Virus record (IMG/VR): IMGVR_UViG_3300025083_002446
Coordinates: 1 to 46,366 of that record
Length of the DNA stretch: 46,366 nucleotides
Reading direction: 5' to 3' (one strand)
DNA from: a virus
Of this stretch, positions 1-7,769 are shown one piece after another (position 1 is the stretch's first letter; each line of letters starts with the position of its first letter). Below the pieces are notes generated by a model. That model saw only the letters and a program-made list of their open reading frames with translations. It searched no databases and had not been told where the DNA came from. Both the position numbers and the translations under genes were made by a program.

Positions 1-1
1 T

Positions 2-3000
2 GTCTATGATTCTTACACATACACCCTAGAGTGGTTTGTATGTGACCGTAAAACAACAAGAGCATTTCAAGAACAAGAAGCATTTGATATGGAGACAATC
101 GTCTCAGACGGATGGCCACGTTCGACGGACAATGCCATAACAATAGCAAAAACTGGTGTTACTACCGAATTCACAGTGGCAGATTTGACTGTAGAGGCTG
201 TTGGTGTGGGTAATGGAGATTATAGTAAGATTGCCGGAACAGCCGATAAGTTAAGTTTCACTGTTACCCAAGTTGGCAATACAAGCCTAGCAAACAGTTT
301 ACAAACTGTGGTTGCATTGTGTGGATTCAGTTCTATTACTGATGCTGAATATTTTATTAAAATAAATTTCGTAGGTCACGGCACACATGCGAAAAAAAAG
401 AAACTTGCACAAACAAAGGTTATACCATTTAAAATCGTAAATTATCAAAACTTAAATACTACAACTGATGCAAGAGGAACAACAACGGTCATTAGTGGAC
501 AAGTTCCGGCCGATAAAGTTGTAATGGACACTGATGTTGCGAAGACCCAACATGGATTCAATTACGAAATAGCCAATAATTTAGAGGTATCATTGAACAA
601 ATTTTTTGCAAGATTAAACGAGTCTATTAAAGATAACGACCAGGCGCTTCTTGAATCTATGAAACACACATATGGTTACCAGTTCTCTGAGCGAGTTAAA
701 ACTTTAGGATGGGATAAGGGTAGCATGCCTCCAGACCATTCACTCAATGTCAACAAAAACATGGTTGCGAAAGGTGAAAATCAGGCTAAGGCCTCTGAGG
801 GAATTTTGCCTGGAAGTCATATCTATAGTATTGTAGAAGAATTGTGTAATGTATCTACGTTGATTAAAAAAGAAATTGCGGCAGACAATCCAGGATTTAC
901 AAAAGTTCTAAAAATAACTCCACATTTGATGATTAAACCAGATGGATATAATCCAGTCAAAGGAACAGAAGCATATGATGTTTTATTTTTTATAGACTAT
1001 GAAGAAAAAGTTGTTGTTCATAATATGCCAGACCAACTAAACAAGATAAGAAATAGTAAAAAAATGGTCGAAGACATGTTTGCAAATGGACACGTAAACA
1101 AGAAATACGAATATCTGTTTACTGGAAGAAATGACCAAATATTAGATTTCAATATTTCATTAGACGCAGAACTAACAAAAATATTTTCAACACCAGATGA
1201 TATTTGGGCATATGAGCATTTTAAAAAAGAGGGAAATCAGAGTATAAGACTAGATGAACATCATCAAGAACTTGTTGACAAAGCGAAAAATAATTTTGAG
1301 AAATCAAATGAAGAATATTTAAAACATCAAACAAGAGCAGATAGTTTAAAAAAAGAATTAACAAATTTACAAGATGATTATAGAAATAAAATAATAACGG
1401 AACTCTCAAACCAGCGAGGTGGTTTATCACCTATGGCAATAGAGCGTGCCTTTGGTGACAAATCACTAGAACAATTAATGAATGATTATTCTGTAGTAGA
1501 TGAGGAGCCAGACAAACCTGGACCAGTAGGCTTTGCAGCCGCGGCAAAAAATAAGAGTAAGTCAAACTCTGAAATGATTGGCGAGTTGAATATTACTCAT
1601 ATGAAATCAAATTTGAGTAAAAAAGAAAAAGCAGTTGAAGAAGCACAAGAAAAAGCGAATAAATATGAAGGCGTGGCACTTACAAAAGAAAAATTTGCAC
1701 AAGACGAATATTCAAACGCTATTGCTTCTAAGTTGAATACGAACAACCTAAACTTTCAAGATGTAGGAAGCAAAGTATTCACTGACATTCGAGATATAAA
1801 TCCTGACGGCAAAAATCTTATACTTGCTGAAGAACTTGGAGAAGATTTAATAAATCGTCTATCCAATTCAGATTATGAAATTATACTTAAAGCACAAGCA
1901 AATAATCCAGTCACATTCAGAAGATTAATCCAGGGGATGGATGAAGATTCTAAACAAGTCGCTATAAGTAAAGGAGATGAAACAGAGATTGAGTTAGCGA
2001 GAGAAAAATATTACGAAGCAAAGGGTGGTAAGTTGAGCATGATATATGCAGATATGACCATCAAGGGCGACCCTTTTTGGTTAGAAGGATATATACCACC
2101 AGCAAAAGAAAAAGAAGTTTTTGGTGATAAAGGCAGTGACTTGAAATGGAATATACATTCAAAACTTAATGGATTTCCTTATCTAGTATTAAAATCGGGT
2201 GTCGCAAAGGGCGTTGACGAAAATGAAAACATTAAGACTAGAACACTTGTCTTTAGTTTATACGCAGTAAGAACAATCACGAGTAATTTTACGAATGGTA
2301 TGTTCACTCAAAACTTAAGCATGGTAAAATGGACCGAAGCAGAACAATTTACATCTGAGGCTGGTGAGAAAGTTGGAATGGTTGAAGTTGAAGGGAACAC
2401 AAATTCGCCAGGACATCCATCTGACCCAGAAGGAACTCTATATAAATCTTCTGATATTCCACCTGTTGACTTAGATGGTGCTAGTAATGTCGATATTAAT
2501 GGAGACCCTATTACAAAAAATATAGACAGTTATACTGATGAAGAGAGAGCAGAAAAAATCAATAATTTCACTACCTTTGATGAAGACGAATACAACAAAT
2601 TCAAGGAAATGACACAAGAAGAAAGAGAGGCGGCATGGGCGGCTCAAGAGGCCGAAGAAATAAGAATTGATGAAATGGAAGAGGCTATGAGTTCTTATGG
2701 AAATAGAACTGGACCAGGACAAGAACCAATTACTACTGCGCCAAAAAACAGGCTTAATAAGAATGCATCGCGGTATGTAGATGAACACGCTGATACGACC
2801 GACGATACTATAACAGCACAGAGTAGTATGGTAGGACACTTTAATCCAACTGTTGATGCGATTGTAAGAAATACCTTGGCAAATGAAACTTTAGACCAAC
2901 TTCCAACATTGCACAAAACATGTGAATCTCAAAGAAAAGGCGGCCAATTGCCTTTTACTGCATGTGATATTATTAAGGACAGTAATAAAAAGAGGTTAGA

Positions 3001-4762
3001 ATCTCTTGGATTAACTATAGAAGACCAAGGAAAACCAAGTGCAGTAGCGGCAATGAATACACAAATAAATGATTGGATATCAAATGATGGTGTCACGTTT
3101 TCAGACGAAGAAATTGCAGTTTATCAAATCGCCGCAGGTGGCGAACTGAACATCACCGGCCATGACCCAGATGATATACAGAAACTAGTAAAAAGAGCAA
3201 CATTTGAGAGAACTCCAGAAATTATTTTAGATGAACAAGCAAAAGGTATCACAGCAGAAAATTATTATACTGAATCTGGTGTAGCAAATAATAGAATATT
3301 AGAGGAGTCAAAACCCCTTAATTCTGAAACAATAAAAGGAACAGAACTAAACACAATAACAATACAACCATATCAAAAGTCTGATGGGTCTATTAAAACG
3401 TCAGAAGATTTTGAAGCAGAATACGAGGCAATAAAAAATGATTCTAGTTGTGTTGGTGCATGTAGAACTGCAAAATATCTGAAATTAAGCAAAATTGAGA
3501 ATGATGCCTGGAAAGCCCAATATGAGTTGAATAGAATCGAAGAATCAAAAGTTAACAAAATAGTAAAAGAGTCTTGTCCTGAGGGCACAAAGAACAAAAT
3601 GAATATTAAAAATAGAAAACTGGAATGTGTTCCAATTCTTTCAGACAAGTTAACTGATAATGAAATGATTGATGTTGAAGTATTAAAAGAAGAGATTAAT
3701 AAAACACTTGAAGAAAACTACTATAGTGAATCCGGCATAGCAGAAGAAGATGCATGGAAATCCAATGCAGTTGAATTAATAGAAACTGAACTAAAAAACG
3801 AAGACTTAATCATTACAAATAAAGACAAAACTGCAATGAAATTTGCGGTAGCATCTAAGATTAATAATACTATGGCGCTAAATGAACTATCGGACAACGA
3901 CTATCGCAAAATTCAAGGATTAGAAACAGGGATTAGCACAGTAATTGCGGCGGCAGAAGACGGACATCGTGGCGATTTAACTGAAGCCGTAAAGGTTGGT
4001 AACCTTCAACACGAATTGAATACCTTATCAGCAGATGTAACTGCATCTAATACAAAACTAGATGATTATTATTTTGACTCATCTCACCGAGATATAGAAG
4101 TTAAAAATCTAGAAGAACTTGAATTAGAGGTGGCAATTGCCGACCTTTCTCTGCCAGCAGAAAAAGTAACTGAGGTGGCGACTATAAAAAATGGCAACAA
4201 TACAGACATTGTTCAGATAAAAAATCCAGTTGAACAGATTGCGGTTGAAAACGCACCAATCTTGATAAAATCTGGCACCGATACTATGGATATTATATTA
4301 CCTGGAAGTCTAAAAGACAAACTAGAGGGCGCCGGTGTTGGTTGGGATTATGCAATGGCTAATCCTGAAAAAATATCTCAATATCATGAGGCTAAAAAGA
4401 TATATAAAATACTGATGAGAACTCAGCCAGGAGACATGACTACTGTGACTGATGATGCAGGAAGAGATATAAAAGTTAAAGATTTTAGTAACATTGGACC
4501 GATTACATACACAGATGCAAATGGAGTTTCACAAACAATTAGTAATCCTAGTACATATTTTGGCATACATACAACTACATACAATGATATGAATCCAACA
4601 TATTTAATTGATTATGATATTTTAAAAGGAAAGGTTGCAGACTTGTTTCCAGATATTAAATCAGGACAAAAAAGTCAAATGATAGATGGCAAGTTACCTA
4701 GAGATAAAGATGGCACTCTTGTGATAACTATATCAGCCGATAAATTTTATATTGACAAGTAA
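2..4762 (+). CDS. Large baseplate hub-like structural protein, 5'-truncated by window edge
   Basis: The reading frame is open to the first bases of the window. The first ATG is at 89, but 29 protein-like codons precede it with no convincing ribosome site, so the gene probably starts outside and 1586 residues are visible. A hub or central-tail role is inferred because the gene sits directly before a gp5-like spike gene. A middle segment (roughly residues 300-400 from the visible start) with the short motif KKYEYLFTG and then ILDFNI resembles large structural proteins of marine T4-like phages. Lys/Glu-rich, coiled-coil-like stretches lie near residues 420-480 and 535-580. A degenerate repeat (NYYTESG, NYYSESG, DYYFDSS) recurs in the C-terminal third. 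I see no enzymatic motif. The next gene starts 15 nt after the stop, so co-transcription is likely. The exact T4 equivalent is not established. Confidence 0.6.
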   Translation, partial: VYDSYTYTLEWFVCDRKTTRAFQEQEAFDMETIVSDGWPRSTDNAITIAKTGVTTEFTVADLTVEAVGVGNGDYSKIAGTADKLSFTVTQVGNTSLANSLQTVVALCGFSSITDAEYFIKINFVGHGTHAKKKKLAQTKVIPFKIVNYQNLNTTTDARGTTTVISGQVPADKVVMDTDVAKTQHGFNYEIANNLEVSLNKFFARLNESIKDNDQALLESMKHTYGYQFSERVKTLGWDKGSMPPDHSLNVNKNMVAKGENQAKASEGILPGSHIYSIVEELCNVSTLIKKEIAADNPGFTKVLKITPHLMIKPDGYNPVKGTEAYDVLFFIDYEEKVVVHNMPDQLNKIRNSKKMVEDMFANGHVNKKYEYLFTGRNDQILDFNISLDAELTKIFSTPDDIWAYEHFKKEGNQSIRLDEHHQELVDKAKNNFEKSNEEYLKHQTRADSLKKELTNLQDDYRNKIITELSNQRGGLSPMAIERAFGDKSLEQLMNDYSVVDEEPDKPGPVGFAAAAKNKSKSNSEMIGELNITHMKSNLSKKEKAVEEAQEKANKYEGVALTKEKFAQDEYSNAIASKLNTNNLNFQDVGSKVFTDIRDINPDGKNLILAEELGEDLINRLSNSDYEIILKAQANNPVTFRRLIQGMDEDSKQVAISKGDETEIELAREKYYEAKGGKLSMIYADMTIKGDPFWLEGYIPPAKEKEVFGDKGSDLKWNIHSKLNGFPYLVLKSGVAKGVDENENIKTRTLVFSLYAVRTITSNFTNGMFTQNLSMVKWTEAEQFTSEAGEKVGMVEVEGNTNSPGHPSDPEGTLYKSSDIPPVDLDGASNVDINGDPITKNIDSYTDEERAEKINNFTTFDEDEYNKFKEMTQEEREAAWAAQEAEEIRIDEMEEAMSSYGNRTGPGQEPITTAPKNRLNKNASRYVDEHADTTDDTITAQSSMVGHFNPTVDAIVRNTLANETLDQLPTLHKTCESQRKGGQLPFTACDIIKDSNKKRLESLGLTIEDQGKPSAVAAMNTQINDWISNDGVTFSDEEIAVYQIAAGGELNITGHDPDDIQKLVKRATFERTPEIILDEQAKGITAENYYTESGVANNRILEESKPLNSETIKGTELNTITIQPYQKSDGSIKTSEDFEAEYEAIKNDSSCVGACRTAKYLKLSKIENDAWKAQYELNRIEESKVNKIVKESCPEGTKNKMNIKNRKLECVPILSDKLTDNEMIDVEVLKEEINKTLEENYYSESGIAEEDAWKSNAVELIETELKNEDLIITNKDKTAMKFAVASKINNTMALNELSDNDYRKIQGLETGISTVIAAAEDGHRGDLTEAVKVGNLQHELNTLSADVTASNTKLDDYYFDSSHRDIEVKNLEELELEVAIADLSLPAEKVTEVATIKNGNNTDIVQIKNPVEQIAVENAPILIKSGTDTMDIILPGSLKDKLEGAGVGWDYAMANPEKISQYHEAKKIYKILMRTQPGDMTTVTDDAGRDIKVKDFSNIGPITYTDANGVSQTISNPSTYFGIHTTTYNDMNPTYLIDYDILKGKVADLFPDIKSGQKSQMIDGKLPRDKDGTLVITISADKFYIDK

Positions 4763-4777
4763 TAAAGGAAGTTAACT

Positions 4778-6043
4778 ATGGCAAAAGAAGGAAAATTAGT
4801 TGGACAGTTTAGGTCTGCCGCGGCAAACCAAGCATCTCCTATTACTAAGAAATTAGGTAAAGGTATATTTAAAGCAATAACTGTAACAGAAAATTCAAAG
4901 GGCGAAAAATTTATTGACCCAACAGGCCAAGGTAGAGTCGCCGCATATATTCCTTCATTAGGTGAAAATGGAGAAGACCCAAGATTTTTTAGACACGCAC
5001 AAACAGGTGCATTGTTTAATGTTCCAGACAAAACAGGTATTACACTTCTCGTCTTCTTTGCTGATAGTGGCAGTTCAACCGAGGGATTTTGGTTTGCAAC
5101 ATCGACTGATGTAGTTGATATAGTTAGTGGTGGTGCTTCTGGAAAAGCAAAACCTGAAGAAGGTTCCGCAATCGGCACAGGTGTTTTTGCTGATGTACCA
5201 ACAATGAAAGTTCACAAAACCCAAGATGACGTAGAACTGGATGATGCGACATTACCAAACAGTACAACAAATAAGAATGTTGCTGACCAAGGAACATATA
5301 CTGATTCTCTAAGAGGAACAACAACTACAACCCCTCGTAGAGATGCCGCATATGGCGAAACACAGCATTCTAAAGTTATGGGAATTAAATCATCAGGTGG
5401 GTCTTCTTTATCTATAGATGATGGAAGTGTCGGTGATGATGGGACAATTCATCCTGAGCAAATAAGAATAACGACTTCTTCGGGTGCCGGAGTTATATTA
5501 GATGGCGGAAATGATTTTATTTACGTTGTTAACAGTTCTGGTTCTGGATGGGTAGAGATTGGGGCAAGTGGCGAAGTTATGGTATACGCAGAAGGCTCGT
5601 TAAATATGAGAACTGAGAAAGACTTCAATGTTAGAGCAGACAAAAATATAAATCTTGAAGCAAAAGAAAATATTAATATTAAGAGCATCGAAGGAAATAC
5701 TAAAGTTAATTCAGATAAAGAAATACATTTACGAAGTAAAGGAAATACAATGTTACAGACCGAATCGACTCTTAATGTGAATGTTGGAATTAATGGTTTT
5801 ATAACAACAAAAGGTGGCAAATTGCACTTGAATGGTCCAATTGCACCAGAGTCAGAACTTATTCTAGTTACAGAACATCCAGATATGCAAAATTTAACAT
5901 GTACAATAGTTAAAGATACTATTGTATCTGAAATGCCAACACACGAACCTTTTGTTAGACCTCATTCTAAAAAATTATCAACAAGCCAATTTGCAATAGA
6001 TTCCGCTAGTAAAGATGGCAAAGATAAAGCGGGAATAAAATAA
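4778..6043 (+). CDS. gp5: gp5-like baseplate central spike (OB-fold plus beta-helix, no lysozyme domain)
   Basis: The 421-residue protein has the organisation of the T4 gp5/VgrG spike family. An N-terminal OB-fold-like region (about residues 1-120) starts with KLVGQFRSA and includes GQGRVAAYIPSLGE. A variable linker follows. From about residue 215 to 350, short repeating beta-strands rich in Asn, Lys and Glu (for example NINLEAKENINIKS) look like the triple-stranded beta-helix needle. The tail motif MPTHEPF near the C-terminus resembles gp5 proteins of other marine T4-like phages. In T4, gp5 carries a lysozyme domain between the OB-fold and the helix; none is present here. A lysozyme-like protein is instead encoded by the next gene, whose ATG overlaps this stop by one base. 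The start is supported by AAAGGAAG upstream of the ATG. The predicted role is the membrane-puncturing spike at the centre of the baseplate. Confidence 0.85.
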   Translation: MAKEGKLVGQFRSAAANQASPITKKLGKGIFKAITVTENSKGEKFIDPTGQGRVAAYIPSLGENGEDPRFFRHAQTGALFNVPDKTGITLLVFFADSGSSTEGFWFATSTDVVDIVSGGASGKAKPEEGSAIGTGVFADVPTMKVHKTQDDVELDDATLPNSTTNKNVADQGTYTDSLRGTTTTTPRRDAAYGETQHSKVMGIKSSGGSSLSIDDGSVGDDGTIHPEQIRITTSSGAGVILDGGNDFIYVVNSSGSGWVEIGASGEVMVYAEGSLNMRTEKDFNVRADKNINLEAKENINIKSIEGNTKVNSDKEIHLRSKGNTMLQTESTLNVNVGINGFITTKGGKLHLNGPIAPESELILVTEHPDMQNLTCTIVKDTIVSEMPTHEPFVRPHSKKLSTSQFAIDSASKDGKDKAGIK

Positions 6044-6675
6044 TGATATACGATAAACGAAAAGGTTCATTACTAAATTACATTCAGTTACCATTGCATG
6101 TTATAACTGAGAATGGTACATTCTTGGGAACAGGTTATGATGAAAATGATAAACCTACATACATACTGTCACATGTAAAAGTAAATTTAGAAAACGTAAA
6201 AGATTTAACATTCTCGACAATGAGTAAGAATGCAATTATATTAGATAATAAACCCACACTCACAGTTGAAAATAATGTAGTTGGATATAATTATAAAATA
6301 TCTGACACTGAAGTGAACTACGGTTATATTACGGTTGCATCTACACGAATAGATATCACAACTAATAAAATAACAAAAGGAATGGCAGATTTTATCTTAG
6401 AGAAACAATTAAGAAATATTGGTAATGTATTAGAAAAGTTTATTACAGTAAAAATATCACAACCACATTATGATGCACTCTTATATCATTTCTTTAATGA
6501 AGGCATTAGTACTATAGAAAACAGTTCAATTATTGCACTTATAAATGCACAAGACTGGTACTCAATAACAGACGAAATCCAAAAGAATATAAAAGAGAAC
6601 GGAAAAGTAAACGAAACATTAGCAAATCAAAAGATAAAAACTGCTAAATTGTTTAGTTTTGTTCCGGGATTTTAA
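6043..6675 (+). CDS. GH24 (T4 lysozyme-type) lysozyme-like protein, probably baseplate-associated
   Basis: The C-terminal half of this 210-residue protein reads like the C-lobe of GH24 phage lysozymes. [17 protein letters not shown] matches the family pattern (L-[ST]-Q-x-x-x-D-A-L..F.FN-x-G). [12 protein letters not shown] matches the S-[ST]-L-L-x-x-L-N-x-G-D region, and [18 protein letters not shown] matches the usual G-x-V-x-x-G-L-x-x-R-R-x-x-E-x-x-L-F end. Upstream, VNYGYITV may correspond to the TIGYGHT segment. The catalytic Glu and Asp of the N-terminal lobe cannot be placed with confidence: a Glu in TVENN lies about 17 residues before that segment, and the usual Y-x-D is not clean. The gene is translationally coupled to the spike gene (TAATG). 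I infer that it supplies the muramidase function, or a non-catalytic relic of it, that T4 keeps inside gp5. Confidence 0.6.
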   Translation: MIYDKRKGSLLNYIQLPLHVITENGTFLGTGYDENDKPTYILSHVKVNLENVKDLTFSTMSKNAIILDNKPTLTVENNVVGYNYKISDTEVNYGYITVASTRIDITTNKITKGMADFILEKQLRNIGNVLEKFITVKISQPHYDALLYHFFNEGISTIENSSIIALINAQDWYSITDEIQKNIKENGKVNETLANQKIKTAKLFSFVPGF

Positions 6676-7262
6676 CGATTTGCTATAACTTTATCTGCTA
6701 GACCAAATGCTACTGTTTCTTCTGCATCCAAGTAGTTATCACGTTCCATAGCCGCAGTCAATTCATCAAATGTCTTACCAGCGGTATTATGAGTTACATA
6801 AATTCCAGTCAATCTCTCTTTCATTTTCATAATCTCATCAACTTGAATCTTCATATCTGTTGCTTGACCACCAGCACCACCACTTGGTTGATGAATCATA
6901 GTGCGACTGTTTGGTAGTACGTGTCGTTTTCCTTTAGCACCCGCCTGAGCAAGTAATGAACCCATTGAACATGCTTGTCCCATCACAGTAGTTGCTACTG
7001 GACACTTAATAAACTGCATTGTGTCGTAAATTGCCATGCCAGAAGTCACTGCACCACCCGGCGAATTGATGTAAAAATGTATATCTTTGTCTTGATTTTC
7101 TGCTTCTAAGAATAATAACTGGGCACAAATCAAGTCTGCCTGATAGTCATTCACTTCGCTAGTTAGAAATATAACTCTTTCTTTTAATAAACGAGAGAAA
7201 ATATCGTAACTACGCTCTCCATTTGTTGATTGGTCAACGACCATTGGTACTAGATTTGGCAT
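6672..7262 (-). CDS. clpP: ATP-dependent Clp protease proteolytic subunit ClpP
   Basis: The 196-residue protein is a full-length ClpP serine peptidase. The nucleophile Ser99 lies in [10 protein letters not shown], His124 in MIHQP and Asp175 in ERDN, so the catalytic triad is complete. INSPGG near residue 65 and the GGQATD helix region are also typical. Bacterial ClpP usually has Ala just before the nucleophile; here it is Cys98. There is no long propeptide. ClpP forms a double-heptamer chamber fed by ClpX or ClpA; no Clp ATPase is in this window, so a host partner is likely. The gene lies opposite to the flanking tail genes, its stop overlapping the lysozyme-like gene by 4 nt. Its upstream region holds a consensus sigma70-type promoter and an overlapping late-like motif. 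A role in virion protein maturation or in degrading host regulators is possible but not shown. Confidence 0.95.
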   Translation of the reverse strand: MPNLVPMVVDQSTNGERSYDIFSRLLKERVIFLTSEVNDYQADLICAQLLFLEAENQDKDIHFYINSPGGAVTSGMAIYDTMQFIKCPVATTVMGQACSMGSLLAQAGAKGKRHVLPNSRTMIHQPSGGAGGQATDMKIQVDEIMKMKERLTGIYVTHNTAGKTFDELTAAMERDNYLDAEETVAFGLADKVIANR

Positions 7263-7294
7263 GAATTGTTATCCTTTGATATAATTAATAGTAT

Positions 7295-7301
7295 TATTTA
7301 G
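7295..7301 (-). promoter_or_regulatory. Possible late-type promoter motif CTAAATA before clpP
   Basis: CTAAATA on the minus strand ends 32 nt before the clpP ATG, the same distance as the GATAAATA motifs of other genes here. It differs from the T4 consensus at the first bases and overlaps the early start region, so it may be chance in AT-rich DNA. Confidence 0.3.
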
Positions 7302-7306
7302 TACTA
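7299..7306. promoter_or_regulatory. Palindrome TAGTACTA abutting the clpP -10 box
   Basis: This perfect 8-nt palindrome overlaps the last base of the minus-strand -10 hexamer and covers the expected start-of-transcription region. Comparable palindromes sit in the same position at the two other sigma70-type promoters of the window. It could be an operator or a discriminator preference; function is unproven. Confidence 0.35.
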
Positions 7307-7334
7307 TAATAACAGAATTGCATCCATTTGTCAA
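7306..7334 (-). promoter_or_regulatory. Near-consensus sigma70-type promoter for clpP
   Basis: On the minus strand, TTGACA (7329-7334) is followed after exactly 17 nt by TATTAT (7306-7311), about 44 nt upstream of the clpP ATG. It resembles the promoter at 23718-23746 in both boxes, in spacing and in the AGTACTAA sequence just downstream. Host-polymerase, early transcription is inferred. Confidence 0.7.
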
Positions 7335-7359
7335 TCTAAAACTACGAATATTAACTGGA

Positions 7360-7367
7360 GATAAATA
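7360..7367 (+). promoter_or_regulatory. T4-type late promoter motif GATAAATA for the gp25 operon
   Basis: GATAAATA lies 32 nt before the gp25 ATG in an intergenic region. It differs from the T4 late consensus TATAAATA only at the first base. No -35 box is expected for this class, which needs the phage sigma factor gp55 and the sliding clamp, neither encoded in this window. Confidence 0.6.
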
Positions 7368-7399
7368 CATGTGTAATAAACTACAGAGAAAACAAAGTT

Positions 7400-7756
7400 A
7401 TGCCATTATTTACAGGTTTTAGTACCAAAAATACAAATGCGATAAATCACGAGTTACAAGATAAAGACTTGGTGATTGAAGACCTTATGAATCATATCAT
7501 GACCCGTAGAGGTGAGCGTGTGATGTTGCCTACTTATGGGTCAATTATACACGAAATGATATTCGAGCCACTAACTGAGGAAACAACTGAGTTGATTGAA
7601 GAAGATTTGACAGACATTGTAAATGATGACCCGAGATGTAGTTTTGTTAGCGTTGACATTACTGAATCGGACCACACAGTAAATGCTATGTTACGACTTA
7701 CGATATTGCCGTCGGGTGAACCAGTAGAGTTGAGTATAGACTTAGCAAGAGAATAA
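7400..7756 (+). CDS. gp25: gp25-like baseplate wedge protein (GPW/gp25 family)
   Basis: This 118-residue protein matches the GPW/gp25 family in size and sequence. The family's hallmark segment is present: RRGERVMLPTYGSIIHEMIF (about residues 35-55), where an RxGER-x-M-x-P-x-x-G-x-x-x-x-x-x-F pattern is expected. Next come LIEEDLTDIV and a beta-rich C-terminus. In T4, gp25 is the inner wedge component from which sheath polymerisation is templated. The gene is followed after 13 nt by gp6, the same neighbour as in T4-like phages, and preceded by a late-type motif. The start ATG has a weak purine-rich leader rather than a strong Shine-Dalgarno site. Confidence 0.92.
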   Translation: MPLFTGFSTKNTNAINHELQDKDLVIEDLMNHIMTRRGERVMLPTYGSIIHEMIFEPLTEETTELIEEDLTDIVNDDPRCSFVSVDITESDHTVNAMLRLTILPSGEPVELSIDLARE

Positions 7757-7769
7757 AAGAGAGAATATT

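Larger units (their letters stand above)
7263..7399. other. Divergent intergenic control region between clpP and gp25
   Basis: These 137 bases contain no gene. They hold a sigma70-type promoter for clpP on the minus strand (TTGACA, 17-nt spacer, TATTAT), a small palindrome abutting its -10 box, a late-like CTAAATA on the minus strand, and GATAAATA on the plus strand 32 nt before gp25. clpP is preceded by a weak AAAGGAT-type ribosome site. Confidence 0.6.

Noticed and set aside
89-91. ATG 89 as true start of the first gene
   Set aside because: The frame stays open and protein-like to the window edge, and no ribosome site precedes ATG 89.
2471-2839. Open frame of 122 codons on the minus strand inside the hub-like gene
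   Set aside because: It is antisense to a long gene with clear protein character and has no ribosome site, promoter or recognisable product; similar antisense frames occur throughout and look like shadows.
6660-6680. Possible terminator between the convergent lysozyme-like and clpP genes
   Set aside because: The two stops overlap by 4 nt and no stem-loop with a T-run is visible there.
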